Assembly: GCA_002189035.1 (NCBI GenBank)
Contig: NEEC01000013.1
Span: 868,001 to 932,000 of the forward strand
DNA from: Utricularia gibba
Taxonomy: Eukaryota > Streptophyta > Magnoliopsida > Lamiales > Lentibulariaceae
Direction: 5' to 3'
Length of the DNA stretch: 64,000 nt
Shown: positions 46,879 through 57,330 of the stretch, in pieces
Position numbering within the stretch: the stretch's first letter is position 1
How the letters are laid out: the number at the start of each line of letters is the position of its first letter
Translations under genes and position numbers: made by a program
The notes under the pieces: model-generated
Seen by the model: the letters and a program-made list of their open reading frames with translations, nothing else
Databases searched by the model: none
Told to the model about the DNA's origin: nothing

Positions 46879-46888
46879 GCCAATTGTG
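46879..46888. repeat. Target-site duplication of foldback element, right copy
   Basis: GCCAATTGTG directly right of the element, identical to the left copy. Confidence 0.93.
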
Positions 46889-47533
46889 CCCCCCATTTCA
46901 CGCTCATAACCCGCAGAATAATCAAACGGAATCCTGAACCCATGAAATGAGCAAGAAGCTTGATTAATTGTTTACTATGTAAAAAACGATTATCACATTG
47001 ACTGCATAACATAATCTTAACATGGCTATGCTAAAAAACAGACAAACCACCAATTACATGGAAAATAAGCGAAACAAGGAGTTCACCTTAGCTCCCCCAG
47101 GGCCATATCCTCCTCTAGGGCTCCCTCTCCTTCCATTATAAGCGTCGTCCTTCCTACGCTTATAGCCAGGAAGTGGTGGAGATCTTCTAGCTGGAGAATG
47201 GGGGCGTCGATCCCGATAAGGTGGCGGAGGCGGACTCGGACTCATCCTACTCCGCTTATGACAATTCCTCTCCCGCGGCGGTGGGGGTGGAGATGATCGA
47301 TTCCGTTCATATTGTTCTCTCCGCAGTGGCCGTTCATCACGTCGGTCTCGAGAATCCCGAATTCCTCTTCGCGGAGGCAGAGGTGGAGGTGGCGGCGAAG
47401 ATGCAGTATCGTGCCCAGCCTCACTAGCTGTAGTTTCCGGCTGCTTCTCTTCGTTAATGGGATCCGCCTCGTTCCCAGCATCGCGGTTTACGCTGGAATT
47501 TTCTTCAGCACGGTCCAAAACTTCCGCCATCAA

Positions 47534-49133
47534 CGAGTCAGAATTTCGTCAGTTTCCAAAATCCAAACCCTAATCTACTTCTCCAACTGCGAGCAGAGAC
47601 TTCAAAGTTGGGGTGGTCTTCAGCAAACTACGTAGCAAATGACATAAACACTCCTACTGGAATTCCTTTTTTTTCTGAAGAAGAAGAGAGATCCCCTGAA
47701 TTGCACAGAGCAGCTGCGAACAAATCGAACCCTGCTGCCGGATTCCGATCAGCACTCCCGCAAGAGAAGTTCCCATGCCGGGAGTAGGATTCGATTTTCT
47801 TTCAGTTAATTTATAGGAGGAAAAAAAATAAGCGTGCCACGACATACAAATTGAGAATAAATTCTCACACGATGCCAAGGTTTTACGTGTGAGCCCAATC
47901 CCAATATTTGAGCCCCGCCCACCCGAATTATTGGTCCGTTGGGCTGGGTCTGGGACACGGACCTTAAGAGAAGCTCCACCACAAGCCCATTTGATATCTA
48001 TTATTTTGTATAAATAGTTTATAAAAATGAATATAATATTTTGCGTTGTTTTGGGTTCCAGTAACCGGTAGGCCATAGCCGGTGACATGTGGGCCCAGCC
48101 TCTCCCCACTCTCAATATTTGAATATTAAGAATAAAAAACAATTTAATATTATTATGTTTCAGGACACGTAAGCGTGACATACATTTTTTTTTCCATGTA
48201 ATGGTGACTCGTAAGTCCAAGTCACGTGCAATAAAGATTGCTGTCCGCTGTCTTTCGATTTTATTTATTTTGACGTGCAAGAACCCTATTGGCTGATCTA
48301 CCTTTTTTGTTGTATAATAAATGTTATAGTGCATAGTGTCACCTTTTCCTGCTAGGTGTTAGATCTGTCGGATCTTGTCGTTCTCCACGTGTCATAAGCA
48401 TGATATCGACGGCTAAGAAATTTCCACCCAATTTCAATTTATCAACTTAAAAAGTGTAAATAAAACACGTATTGTAAACATAAACACTCATCTGTGTCTT
48501 AACCCACGTCGACACACACGAATAACCAAACCATGGCAAAAGCATAGTCGTGTCTAGAAAAGTGACTATTGCTAAATTCTCTCACTTATATTTAAACAAA
48601 AAAAAATACAAATAAGATGATTATTTTTTCACACTATGTGATACATAACCAAAATTTTAATTCATCCATTCATAACCGGGTAGGGGACAGTGATGAGAGC
48701 ATGGAAAAGTCCAAGGAAACAAACAAACTTGAAGTCAAACTCCAAACACAACAAAACATTAGACTCCAAAGTCACCTGCACATGTTCTGGTCTCCAGGTT
48801 TCATTTGGATAGCAAATTTAATGGGTGCATCCGCGAGGTTGAGTTGGAAAGTATATTATCAGTTTGTGAGATACAATATTATTTGTGATGATGATGTAGA
48901 AGTAACAAAAAGGAGACGTTTGATTCCAAGGGTGAACTAGAACTTCTCTTGAATCAACACTAATGGCTGAGGTGAAGGAAACATATGGTAAAACATCACA
49001 AGGGAGGAAGCCATGATGTGTCCTCCATTACCTTATTACAAACCGTGACAATCAAGATGCCAAACTGGACAAAGGTTGTTGGATGGTGATCACCGTTGAG
49101 AGCTGGCACTGGCTTGATGGTGGAGACTTCAGC
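47534..49133. other. SERRATE promoter region and EIN3 3' flank
   Basis: SERRATE is read leftward from 47533, so its promoter lies here. A G-box-type CACGTG sits near 48222. A 226-codon reverse-strand frame (47654-48334) has no domain and spans the likely promoter, so I do not call it a gene. Sequence up to 49133 next to the EIN3 stop is probably EIN3 3' UTR. Confidence 0.45.
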
Positions 49134-50846
49134 TTAGTACCAGATCGATGATATGTCTTGTTGCTTTGATGAGTTCTCGCTTGCTGCTCCTGAGAAGTTG
49201 TCGGGGTAATCTATGGAGAAGATGTTCGATGGGGAATCGAACATTAGCCAGACACTGTCTGAAGCCGGGCTCGAGTTGAAGGGTTGAGGAATGGCCCTGA
49301 ATTCTGCAAAAATGTTGGCATCCAGCATCAATGGCTGGCTTCCGAGGTATTCTTGAGGCCTGTATGAAGGGTTGCCACCATTTGAACCATGGGATTTTTG
49401 AACTTCTCTGTCATAGAGAGCCATAAGATTGCTGATCATCCTCTGTTCATCTTCCGGAACTCCGAGGCCGGAGAGATCGAAGGAAGCCGGAGGTGGATTC
49501 GAAGGCATGGACTGAGGAAAAACTACTGGCTTCACATCCGCAATGTCAAAACCTGATGCATCAAAGTCAGATATACGCTTGAGTGGACAAGAGAGCTGAT
49601 GCTTGTCTCTTGAAGTTTTATCTTGAAATCTGAGGTGAGCTTCGCTATGGGGACGCCGGGAATACTGGCATGTGGAGATCTCCTTCTCCACCATCTCATT
49701 GTTTCTGACTTTCCTTTTCCGGGAGAAGTCCAAGTTGGTGATCACTTCCTCCTTGATGACATGCGCCTGCTGTGTCACTTGAAAGTTATCCATCCCAAGA
49801 TTCATTAAACCCATCGAAGTTGGTTTTTGCTCGTGCACCTCGAAGTTAGAATCAATGTGCGCCCCATCAATATCGTACTCGCTGCAATCGTTCATTGGAA
49901 ATGCACTGCCACAAGGTGAAGAAGACAGCGGGGGCTGGCAGTGATCAGGGAAGAGATCGCGGGCCATAGCTTCCTCCTGGCTGATGATATTCAGCCAAGT
50001 TGCGCTTTCCTTTGCTGTCATCTTGTCCTGTAAACACTTCGACTGCCTCACGAGCTTCCGGATCTTCGAAATGTTGGGCGACATGTGCTTGATAACTGCT
50101 GTCAAAACACCAACCTTCCACGCCTTCTTAAGATCATGAGGCTTCTTGTAAGGAGGGCGTTGATCCCTCTGTAACCCCAACTGAGGCCACCAGTCTTCGT
50201 TTCCAGTCGGCCACCACGGAGGGGGAACCCCTTTCTCTAAGGGAAACCTTCGCTGAGGTGGATCACAATGCTGCATCAGAGCTGACAACAGCGAGCCAAG
50301 AGTCGTATCCTGGAGCTCCTGCAACGTATGTGGTGTAGGACCAGCAACCTTGGAGCCATGGCTCTTCCCTGGAACTGCGTTATCTGCTTGGTATTTGGCT
50401 ATCGCCGCCGGACCATTCCGATCGAATCTCACCTTCTCCTTCCACCACTCCCTCAGATTATCAGATGCCCCACTCACCGGCTTCCCGTTCTCAGGAATGA
50501 TCCCATAAACAAAGCCTTGAGCCTTGCAAACTTCCATCATCTTCAACATGTACTTCAGGATCCCATCTTGTGCCCTCGACATCTTCTTCCTCCTCGACTG
50601 CTCTTCTGATTGCCGTTGCATCGGAGTATCCAAACCTTGCTTCCCCTTGCTCATTTCCTTCAACCTTTTTAGCCTCATTTTGTCCCTCCACACCCTCCTC
50701 TCAAGCTCGTCAACATCAATCTCCTCATCTGTAAAGTCATCCTCCGGCTCCGTATATCCAGGGGGGGAAGCATCCACCTCCTTCACTGGAACAGAAGCAA
50801 GGAAATCAAAATCTCCACAAAGCCCCATGTTGTCAAACATCAGCAT
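49134..50846 (-). CDS. EIN3: EIN3/EIL ethylene-responsive transcription factor
   Basis: One uninterrupted coding exon of 570 residues, near the length of EIL1-type proteins. It starts with the family pattern MLMFDNMG then CGDFDF. The acidic segment [20 protein letters not shown] (about residues 35-52) is followed by basic [12 protein letters not shown] and [22 protein letters not shown]. The DNA-binding core runs to about residue 300 and includes [20 protein letters not shown] and [20 protein letters not shown], then LNIISQEE. The C-terminal third is low-complexity and ends SSIWY. EIN3 proteins are nuclear, are degraded through EBF1/EBF2 F-box ligases without ethylene, and activate ERF genes. 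The start matches the family N-terminus. Whether it is EIN3 or an EIL paralogue cannot be settled. Confidence 0.97.
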   Translation of the reverse strand: MLMFDNMGLCGDFDFLASVPVKEVDASPPGYTEPEDDFTDEEIDVDELERRVWRDKMRLKRLKEMSKGKQGLDTPMQRQSEEQSRRKKMSRAQDGILKYMLKMMEVCKAQGFVYGIIPENGKPVSGASDNLREWWKEKVRFDRNGPAAIAKYQADNAVPGKSHGSKVAGPTPHTLQELQDTTLGSLLSALMQHCDPPQRRFPLEKGVPPPWWPTGNEDWWPQLGLQRDQRPPYKKPHDLKKAWKVGVLTAVIKHMSPNISKIRKLVRQSKCLQDKMTAKESATWLNIISQEEAMARDLFPDHCQPPLSSSPCGSAFPMNDCSEYDIDGAHIDSNFEVHEQKPTSMGLMNLGMDNFQVTQQAHVIKEEVITNLDFSRKRKVRNNEMVEKEISTCQYSRRPHSEAHLRFQDKTSRDKHQLSCPLKRISDFDASGFDIADVKPVVFPQSMPSNPPPASFDLSGLGVPEDEQRMISNLMALYDREVQKSHGSNGGNPSYRPQEYLGSQPLMLDANIFAEFRAIPQPFNSSPASDSVWLMFDSPSNIFSIDYPDNFSGAASENSSKQQDISSIWY

Positions 50847-51800
50847 CCCGCACCAGCAACACAGATAGTGTCACTATGAAGAATCACCCAGCATGTCATC
50901 CACACCTGTAAGAAAAACAAATGTAGAACACACTCATCATCTTGATTTGATCAAAAGTGAACTTACTGGCAATAAAAGTTCCTGGGCATGAACTTTAGAG
51001 GAAAGGTGAACAGAAAAGGTAGCAAATGGTTGAAACTTGACAAGGAAAGTACTCAGTGTCTGTAACTGCCAGCAGGATAAAAAGGAATCAAATCTAAGTA
51101 GATCACATGTAGAGAGCTCATTCAACCACAAACAGACGGCAAAATGACTAATAAAAAGATACCCCGGGAGCACATCTATGACCATATCCTCTTCCAACTT
51201 TGGAGATGATTCGAAATTTTGAACTCCCAGAAATCAGCTTTTTCTAAGAAACCTAATCATGACACGATATATGTTGCTTTTTCAGCCCTTTAGAGAAGGA
51301 AAACGAGATAAAAACCCTGAAATCGAGCAGAAAGGGAGAGAAAGGGAAACGAGATTTCTAAAACAAGACACGATCTTCAAAACCATAAAAAAAAAAGACA
51401 CACGACCTCAAGCCCGCATCTCGACCCAGGTCCTCACAAAACCAACCACGCGTTAAAGCCAGCGGAAGGTCAATCAAGATGACAACAGTATGAAATCAAT
51501 GAAAGTAACGAACACCCAGGAGAAACGCACACAACAACGAACAAGAAAGGAAGAGACTTTTCCATCCAACCATCATTAATTTTCACCTCAGCAGTCGCCG
51601 TCTGGACTCCGCTTGCCCAAAGCAATTTAGACCTCTCCCACGACAGTAACGAAGGCTATCCAGTCCACACACAGTGAGAGAGAGAGGGAGAGAGAAGGGG
51701 GAGAGAGAGAGGGTAGGAGTACGAGAGCACAGAAAACGAAGCAGAGAATCAGATAAGCCGCAAAAGAACAGTATTTATCATATGAAATGGTTTTCTGGGT
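50847..51800 (-). other. EIN3 5' leader with probable intron and CT-rich tract
   Basis: A good acceptor (TTTCTTACAG on the reverse strand, ending at 50906) precedes the start codon by about 60 bases, so the leader is split by an intron, as is usual for EIN3 genes. A dense GA tract on the + strand (51678-51717) reads as CT-rich sequence on the transcribed strand, which fits a pyrimidine patch in the leader or core promoter. The first exon and start site are not placed. Confidence 0.55.
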
Positions 51801-54800
51801 TCTCCCCTCAAAGGTGAAGGCTTTATGAAGGGAAAACCATTGGGGATGCGGGGGGAGGTGAAAAGTGTTGGCTCATGGCGATGCACCGCCACAGAGGGGA
51901 AAAAAAAAGGTGGACGCACAAACACAACACAGGCTGAAGCGTGTGCAAGTAAATGTGGGGTGCGTGTGAAAGCATTGAAACAAACCTGGGGAGAGGGAAA
52001 ACACAGTAACTAGGAAGTAAATGAAGAGGACAATCAGCCCCGATTCAGGTAACAAAGATGACCCGCCTTTATTCTGGGAGACTCGTCTGTCACCGCGTTT
52101 TTCCGTGAAACCCCAATTTCCCATACGATAGTTTTCTGAGTGCAGGTGCATTTAAGATCCAGTTAACCCTTCCAAAACTTCGATGGATGATGCCCTTGCC
52201 ATTGCGTAGGATGGGCCGGCGTTGTTGGCCCGAGCCCAACCAGGAAAACAACACACCCGCAATGCTTCTTCTATATTATTCTAAAACGAGTCGCGGTGGA
52301 AGTCACGTTTTATGCCTCTACACAGGTGACATGCTCCTCTTCTTTCAAGGCCTACCTCGTCCATAAAAAACACACACCCCCACTCATTCAATGCAGGAAT
52401 GCTTTCTTTGGGTAAACATTACTTTATAATAACATTCCTATAGTTTGTGTAAATAAGTTAATTATTAAGTTACCCACACATATATACGAGTTTTAAAATA
52501 TTGAATCCTTATTTCTATTGTTTTCTTTAGTTTTTTTTGTTTATTTTCAATCGTTTTAGAAAATTAAAAAATAATTAATTTCCTATAAATACAATCTTAT
52601 TTATTATTTCGATAATTTCTGTACAATTATAGTATTACTATCAAAATTTTAGTAATGTTACCGATAAATAGTATTTCTTTGGATTTTTTTTGATTTAGTT
52701 TCTTTTTATGTTATTTTCATAGTTTTTAGTTGTTTGTACACTTGATAGTTGTTTGGTGCACTTGATTTAGTTGTTATTTTCATTACTATACTAGAGAAAG
52801 GTTTGATAACAAATCTTATGATCATAATGATGTTGGTAAGGAAAAAATGCAAGACAAAAAATCACCAATACACCAAGTATCAATCTTATTCATTGCTAGA
52901 TTCCAAGTACAATAAAAGTTAAAACAATTTTGAAGATAAAGAGTTAGAGGAAAAATTTATGAGGTATCACAATAGACATGCACAAGGGGTTCATGAGCTT
53001 GTACAAGGAAAAAGTCACATGAATCGGGTTGACAACAAACATAACTCAAATAAGAGTTGAAATCAATCTCAATTCCCATCTTTTAAAGTTATGATAAATC
53101 AATTCATTGAGACACAAGTGCAGATTATATGTCAAACAAAATATTGACTGATTTATATAATAAATATTTACTTTTTCAATATTGTTGGAATTTATTTTTT
53201 CAATATTTTTTAGAGAGGATAAAATACAAAAAAAATTAATGAAGTTAATAAAGTATAGCTTATTTACATAATAAATATGCATTTTTTCATGCACCATCTG
53301 AATCCACCCAGGTAGAAACTTTTCTACCAAGATTAGATAATGTCAAATGAAAAATCAAATTATATGTAAAAAAAATATAATTGGTATGTTGAAATTTGAT
53401 TTCTTTATTAAAAGTCAGTATTTTTTTTTGGAAAAGTTCGATTTGGAAGTCTAGTTATTAGATGATACTATTTCTTGTTATCTTAATGATGCTAATGTTG
53501 CATTAAAATTTGATATTTTGAATTGGTATAAAATAAATAGTGTAAAATATACTACTTCAACCAATATTGTAAGACATATTTTGACTTTTTGTATAACGTG
53601 TGTGACATCAAAAATAACCTTTACCATTGATTGTTGAATTATTGAATATTTCAATCAAATTTATTAATTGAAATTTTTTGAAATGTTACTTTATGCTAAT
53701 GGTTGCTTAAAATGAATTCATCGAATAAATAAAAATTAAATATGTGAATAATATTACTTTATATATTTACTTGAACTTATATAATTATTTAACTTAATAA
53801 TAATTATATTTTTGAGACTCAGGTCATACTTCGATGAAAATAAAAGACATGGTAATTGTATAAGTGTTGGAGCAACAAAATACAAGAAGAAAAAGAAGAA
53901 TTATATATATATTAATTTCAAAATAAATATTAATTTATTTTATTATAAACATGAATAATAATAAAATTTATATTTAAAATCGAATTATATAAATACATTA
54001 TCATTTTAAATTAATTTCTAACATTAAAAATATAATATATAAATATAGATATATTCGTAAACATTCATAAATATTTATTAACTTATTAAATAAATAAATA
54101 TAAATAAATATAAAAATTTTATTTAATTAATTTAAATAAAAAAACACAAACATCATTATTAGTCTTCATTTGTTCATTATAAATACTTAGGTGGGATCCA
54201 TAGAATATGTACTTTATCACAAATAAATTGCTTTTGTTGAAAAATATTTTAAAAATGATATGATGTAATTATAGATTATTAAATGCCAAATTTAGAAATT
54301 ATATTAACATTTTAAAACAAAACAACTTAAAAATTCATATTTATCTTCATATAATACCAATTTAATTTGAAATATATATTAAATTAAATATAATATAAAC
54401 ATGTTCACTACCGGTTGAACTTGTACCTTAAATCGGGCGTAAATCCGATTTGATATCAGATCTGGTTTTGACAACATTGGTTTAAACATAATATTGTCAA
54501 TAAAATGAATAATTAAAAAAACATGTTCTCTACCAACATTTTAAGGAAAAGAAGACAATATAACTTAATATTTCATTTAATGATCTCCTACTTTTTTATT
54601 CTTCTATGATCGATGTACACCCATACAACTTGTAAATGGGGTTGTCTTCTCACGATTTGCTCTTGTTTTGTCAAACGTTTTTTTGGATTATGCATCAAAT
54701 GAAATGATTTGCTTTGTCCACAACTTTGCAATTGTTCTAATTTCATAGTAATATGAAATACAAGTACTTGCATCCATTTAAAATGCTTTGAAAGTCGGAG

Positions 54801-55479
54801 AGAGGAAAAAAGAAGTTATACTCATAATTTTTAGAAAAAAAATGATTATAAAAACCTAAATAGTATGTGAACAAAGTGTATAAAGTTACTTCCACTTTTC
54901 ACATGAATACTTGCTCTCTTTCAAAGACGTGATGTAATATATGGTGTTCCTTTGAAGATGACGTCTTGGATTCACTATGGTTATTTCCTTGACATTGTCA
55001 TATTCAATAAACTTGAACTTATTGGATTTTTCATCCTTTTTCCGTAGGTTAAAATGGCATGTTTGGACCAATATTCACCCTTTTCCATAAACACACATAC
55101 TTTCTTGTGACTTAAAAAAAAATCTTTGCATATTGTTCAAATATAGCTTCAATCATTGCTCCTCTCAGTAAACTATTTATTGATTATGAAATACTTGTAC
55201 TAATAATCCCCAACTGCAATTTGATTAAAATTGCTAATTAAAAGCTACAAGATTCAATATAATAAAAGTAAATCATAAATTATCTATAATTATCATTATA
55301 TACAAAGTTCTATCGTTTTCTAGAATACATAGCAAGATAATCATAAGTATCATTTTTTTCTCTTTTATCTTATTTATGAAAATCTTTGTTTTTTTAGATG
55401 TCATTACAGAATTCCAGAATAAATTATGAAGAGTCTATAATTTAAACTTAGCTCTGATGTTTCCATACAAATGTTTTAG
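51801..55479. other. EIN3 upstream flank and AT-rich intergenic DNA
   Basis: Gene-like composition continues to about 52400 and probably holds the EIN3 promoter. Beyond it the DNA is highly AT-rich. I recognise no gene. Reverse-strand frames at 54588-54773 and 54886-55071 lie downstream of the MULE remnant and could be its decayed continuation, but I see no motif that proves it. Confidence 0.4.
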
Positions 55480-55950
55480 GCAATAACGATTAGCTCATTG
55501 TGGCTCTTGATAATTGTTCACACATTCGCATGACAAGTGGAATAGGAACTATTAGTGAAACATATATGAGGTCCATCATATTGTGAAACTACCCAAATCT
55601 TTTTAACTTTACTGAAGATAACTCTAACATGTCACATGTAGTTCATAATAGTTTTCCTATGCAAATAATGAATTTCATATTGAAAATTTTTGGATTTGTA
55701 GACCTTGAAAGAGTGCTTCAACCTTTCAATTGCATAGAAGAATAAAACTGTTTTCAATTGTTCCATATCTTTAAAGTATTTTCCTTTAAGAGTCTCTCTA
55801 CATATGTTATTATAGTAAGTAAATCAAATAGATTCTACTTGAAGTATTTGCAAGCATTGGCTCTACATTAACATCAGCATTGTAGTCAATCTCATCACTC
55901 TCATAATCAAATGTCTCATTAGTATCATATATTATATTACTTTAATCAAT
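55480..55950 (-). pseudogene. MULE (MuDR-like) transposase N-terminal remnant
   Basis: Reverse-strand translation across frames gives MEQLKTVLFFYAIERLKHSF then KVKKIWVVSQYDGPHICF and a following CHANV stretch. This fits the MuDR DNA-binding domain pattern (F..REELKxAV..YA...W.VR.Y...HTC). The GPHIC box is the clearest part. It lacks a catalytic core and has several stops. Confidence 0.55.
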
Positions 55951-56008
55951 AGACTTCTCACTACTAGTTTTTTCTCAAAATTTTTATATGGATTTGAAGA
56001 ATATTTAT

Positions 56009-57330
56009 TGATGCGTGTCATTTCCACAACAAATTTTAATACTTTTAAAACTCGTAAAACACAAAAGCGTAGTACGGGTGTCGAATACAGGGAGTTGTTT
56101 TTGAGTGAAAGGTGAGGCACCCCGAATACAACTGTCACGATTTGTAAATGGTTTTGAAGGTAAAAGGTGCGAGAAACGTTGATGATGAAGCTTGAGTAAG
56201 GGAATGAGAGAGGTTTTGAGCAAATAACTAAAATGAACGTAACCGATGAACCTTAAATAAAGTAAATATTCCTGGGTTTGGAATTCTGTTCAGTTATGTT
56301 CGTTGCATCTTCACTCTTCTTTGGTCCTCTCGAGTACTCGGTTATAGGAGTAAGGAATTGCCTACTCTCCCTTACACTCTCTTGCAAGAAGGCACGAGAA
56401 TAGCCCGATGTTGCTCCTCCTTGGACAAACGCGAGAATAAGAGGTCCTGCCAGCGTAGCCTCACGGCCGAATTGCGCGCGTGTGCCCGAGTGTTGCCAAT
56501 GACCCAATGAGTCCAGATACGAGGTCACTACCTGTCCATTGATCCTGAAGTACGGCCACAGACAAAACGTTGTCTTCCTCCTGCCAAAAGGGCTCGAGTT
56601 GGTGCTTTCTACCTTACTCTTCTCCAAAATCCGCGGGTAGTGATCAACTAACCATGAACCTTGAACAAGGGGACTGTTACAGAAAGACTGCAACATAGTC
56701 GCGCGAAGACATACGAAACCCGTTCGGATTCAGAGAAAATGTGAAGATAAGCTAACGATACACAGATCTGGGGGTGTTCCAACCTAGAAACGGAAGCTTC
56801 TAGCCGCGAACGGCCATACAAACTAAAGAAAACGAAACAAGGTTCTAGAGAGAGAAACAAAAGGAAAAACTAAACTAAAAGTAAAACTAAACTTGTCTGA
56901 ACTGAACTGAACTTCATTGAGATTCTGAGCTTTCGTGTCCCTATGATTCTGCTGAACTTGGGATGACTTGCAAGCAACGTTTGACACTGGTACGCTAATG
57001 ATGCCGCCTGTAAGAAACTCCCGTGTTCCGCACGTCAAGGCTCATGATTAGGCGTCTACAGTCTTCCAGAAATCAAGGGAATGTCAGCTCGGGAAGATTC
57101 AATTTGTCGTCATCTGATGCCCTCTTTCTCTCACTTCCTGCCACATGTGCGCCTATAGAAAAACTCAATTAAAACTAGTAAAATTAATAGATAAAATACA
57201 AGATTTAGGATAATTACCCTAAACTAGATAAAAACCTAAATCTCATATTATAGACCTCCTAATTAAACACTTTTAATCACAATTAGATATAAAAACAACC
57301 TAAGAAATAGTAAGAAAATGACACTTAACA
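56009..57330. repeat. Probable solo LTR of a Tat-type gypsy element
   Basis: The block starts TGATGCGTGTCATTT and ends AAATGACACTTAACA, so both ends carry TG...CA and short inverted copies of GTGTCATTT. Length 1322 bp. Inside is GTGTCGAATACAGGGAG, like known Tat LTR sequence, and the middle (56330-56640) is richer in G and C than the flanks. Flanking 5-mers are TTTAT and TATAT, only a 4-of-5 match. No internal retroelement genes adjoin it. Confidence 0.55.

Larger units (their letters stand above)
42398..47533 (-). pseudogene. SE: SERRATE homologue (zinc-finger ARS2-type RNA factor), interrupted by foldback element
   Basis: Exons, right to left: 47087-47533; 46879-46933 plus 45160-45227 (one exon split by the element); 44902-44959; 44605-44679; 44454-44528; 44326-44373; 44182-44250; 43304-44080; 43191-43236; 42854-43110; 42583-42762; 42414-42456. 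Motifs: PPPP/RDRR-rich N-terminus, MSYKQFIQELEDDILPSEAE, KYHPTNLLAVIERRNEL, the zinc-finger region YGCGAKGCTKLFHAAEFVHK, and PMLMPVPGAG-like C-terminus ending PLGPFVPAPPEIAMQM. SERRATE works with DCL1 and HYL1 in pri-miRNA processing and with cap-binding complex in splicing. Lesions: the 1.65-kb insertion; a TGA with two compensating indels in exon 8; a 2-base frame loss in exon 2; a 2-base loss before the conserved VIDYRSL end. Splice sites elsewhere are intact. Confidence 0.93.

Noticed and set aside
47654-48334. 226-codon reverse-strand open frame next to SERRATE
   Set aside because: No recognisable domain, no splice context, composition of intergenic DNA, and it lies where the SERRATE promoter must be.
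9624-50846. Functional cluster of the five genes
   Set aside because: They belong to different pathways, lie on both strands and are separated by transposons; adjacency alone is no evidence of joint function.
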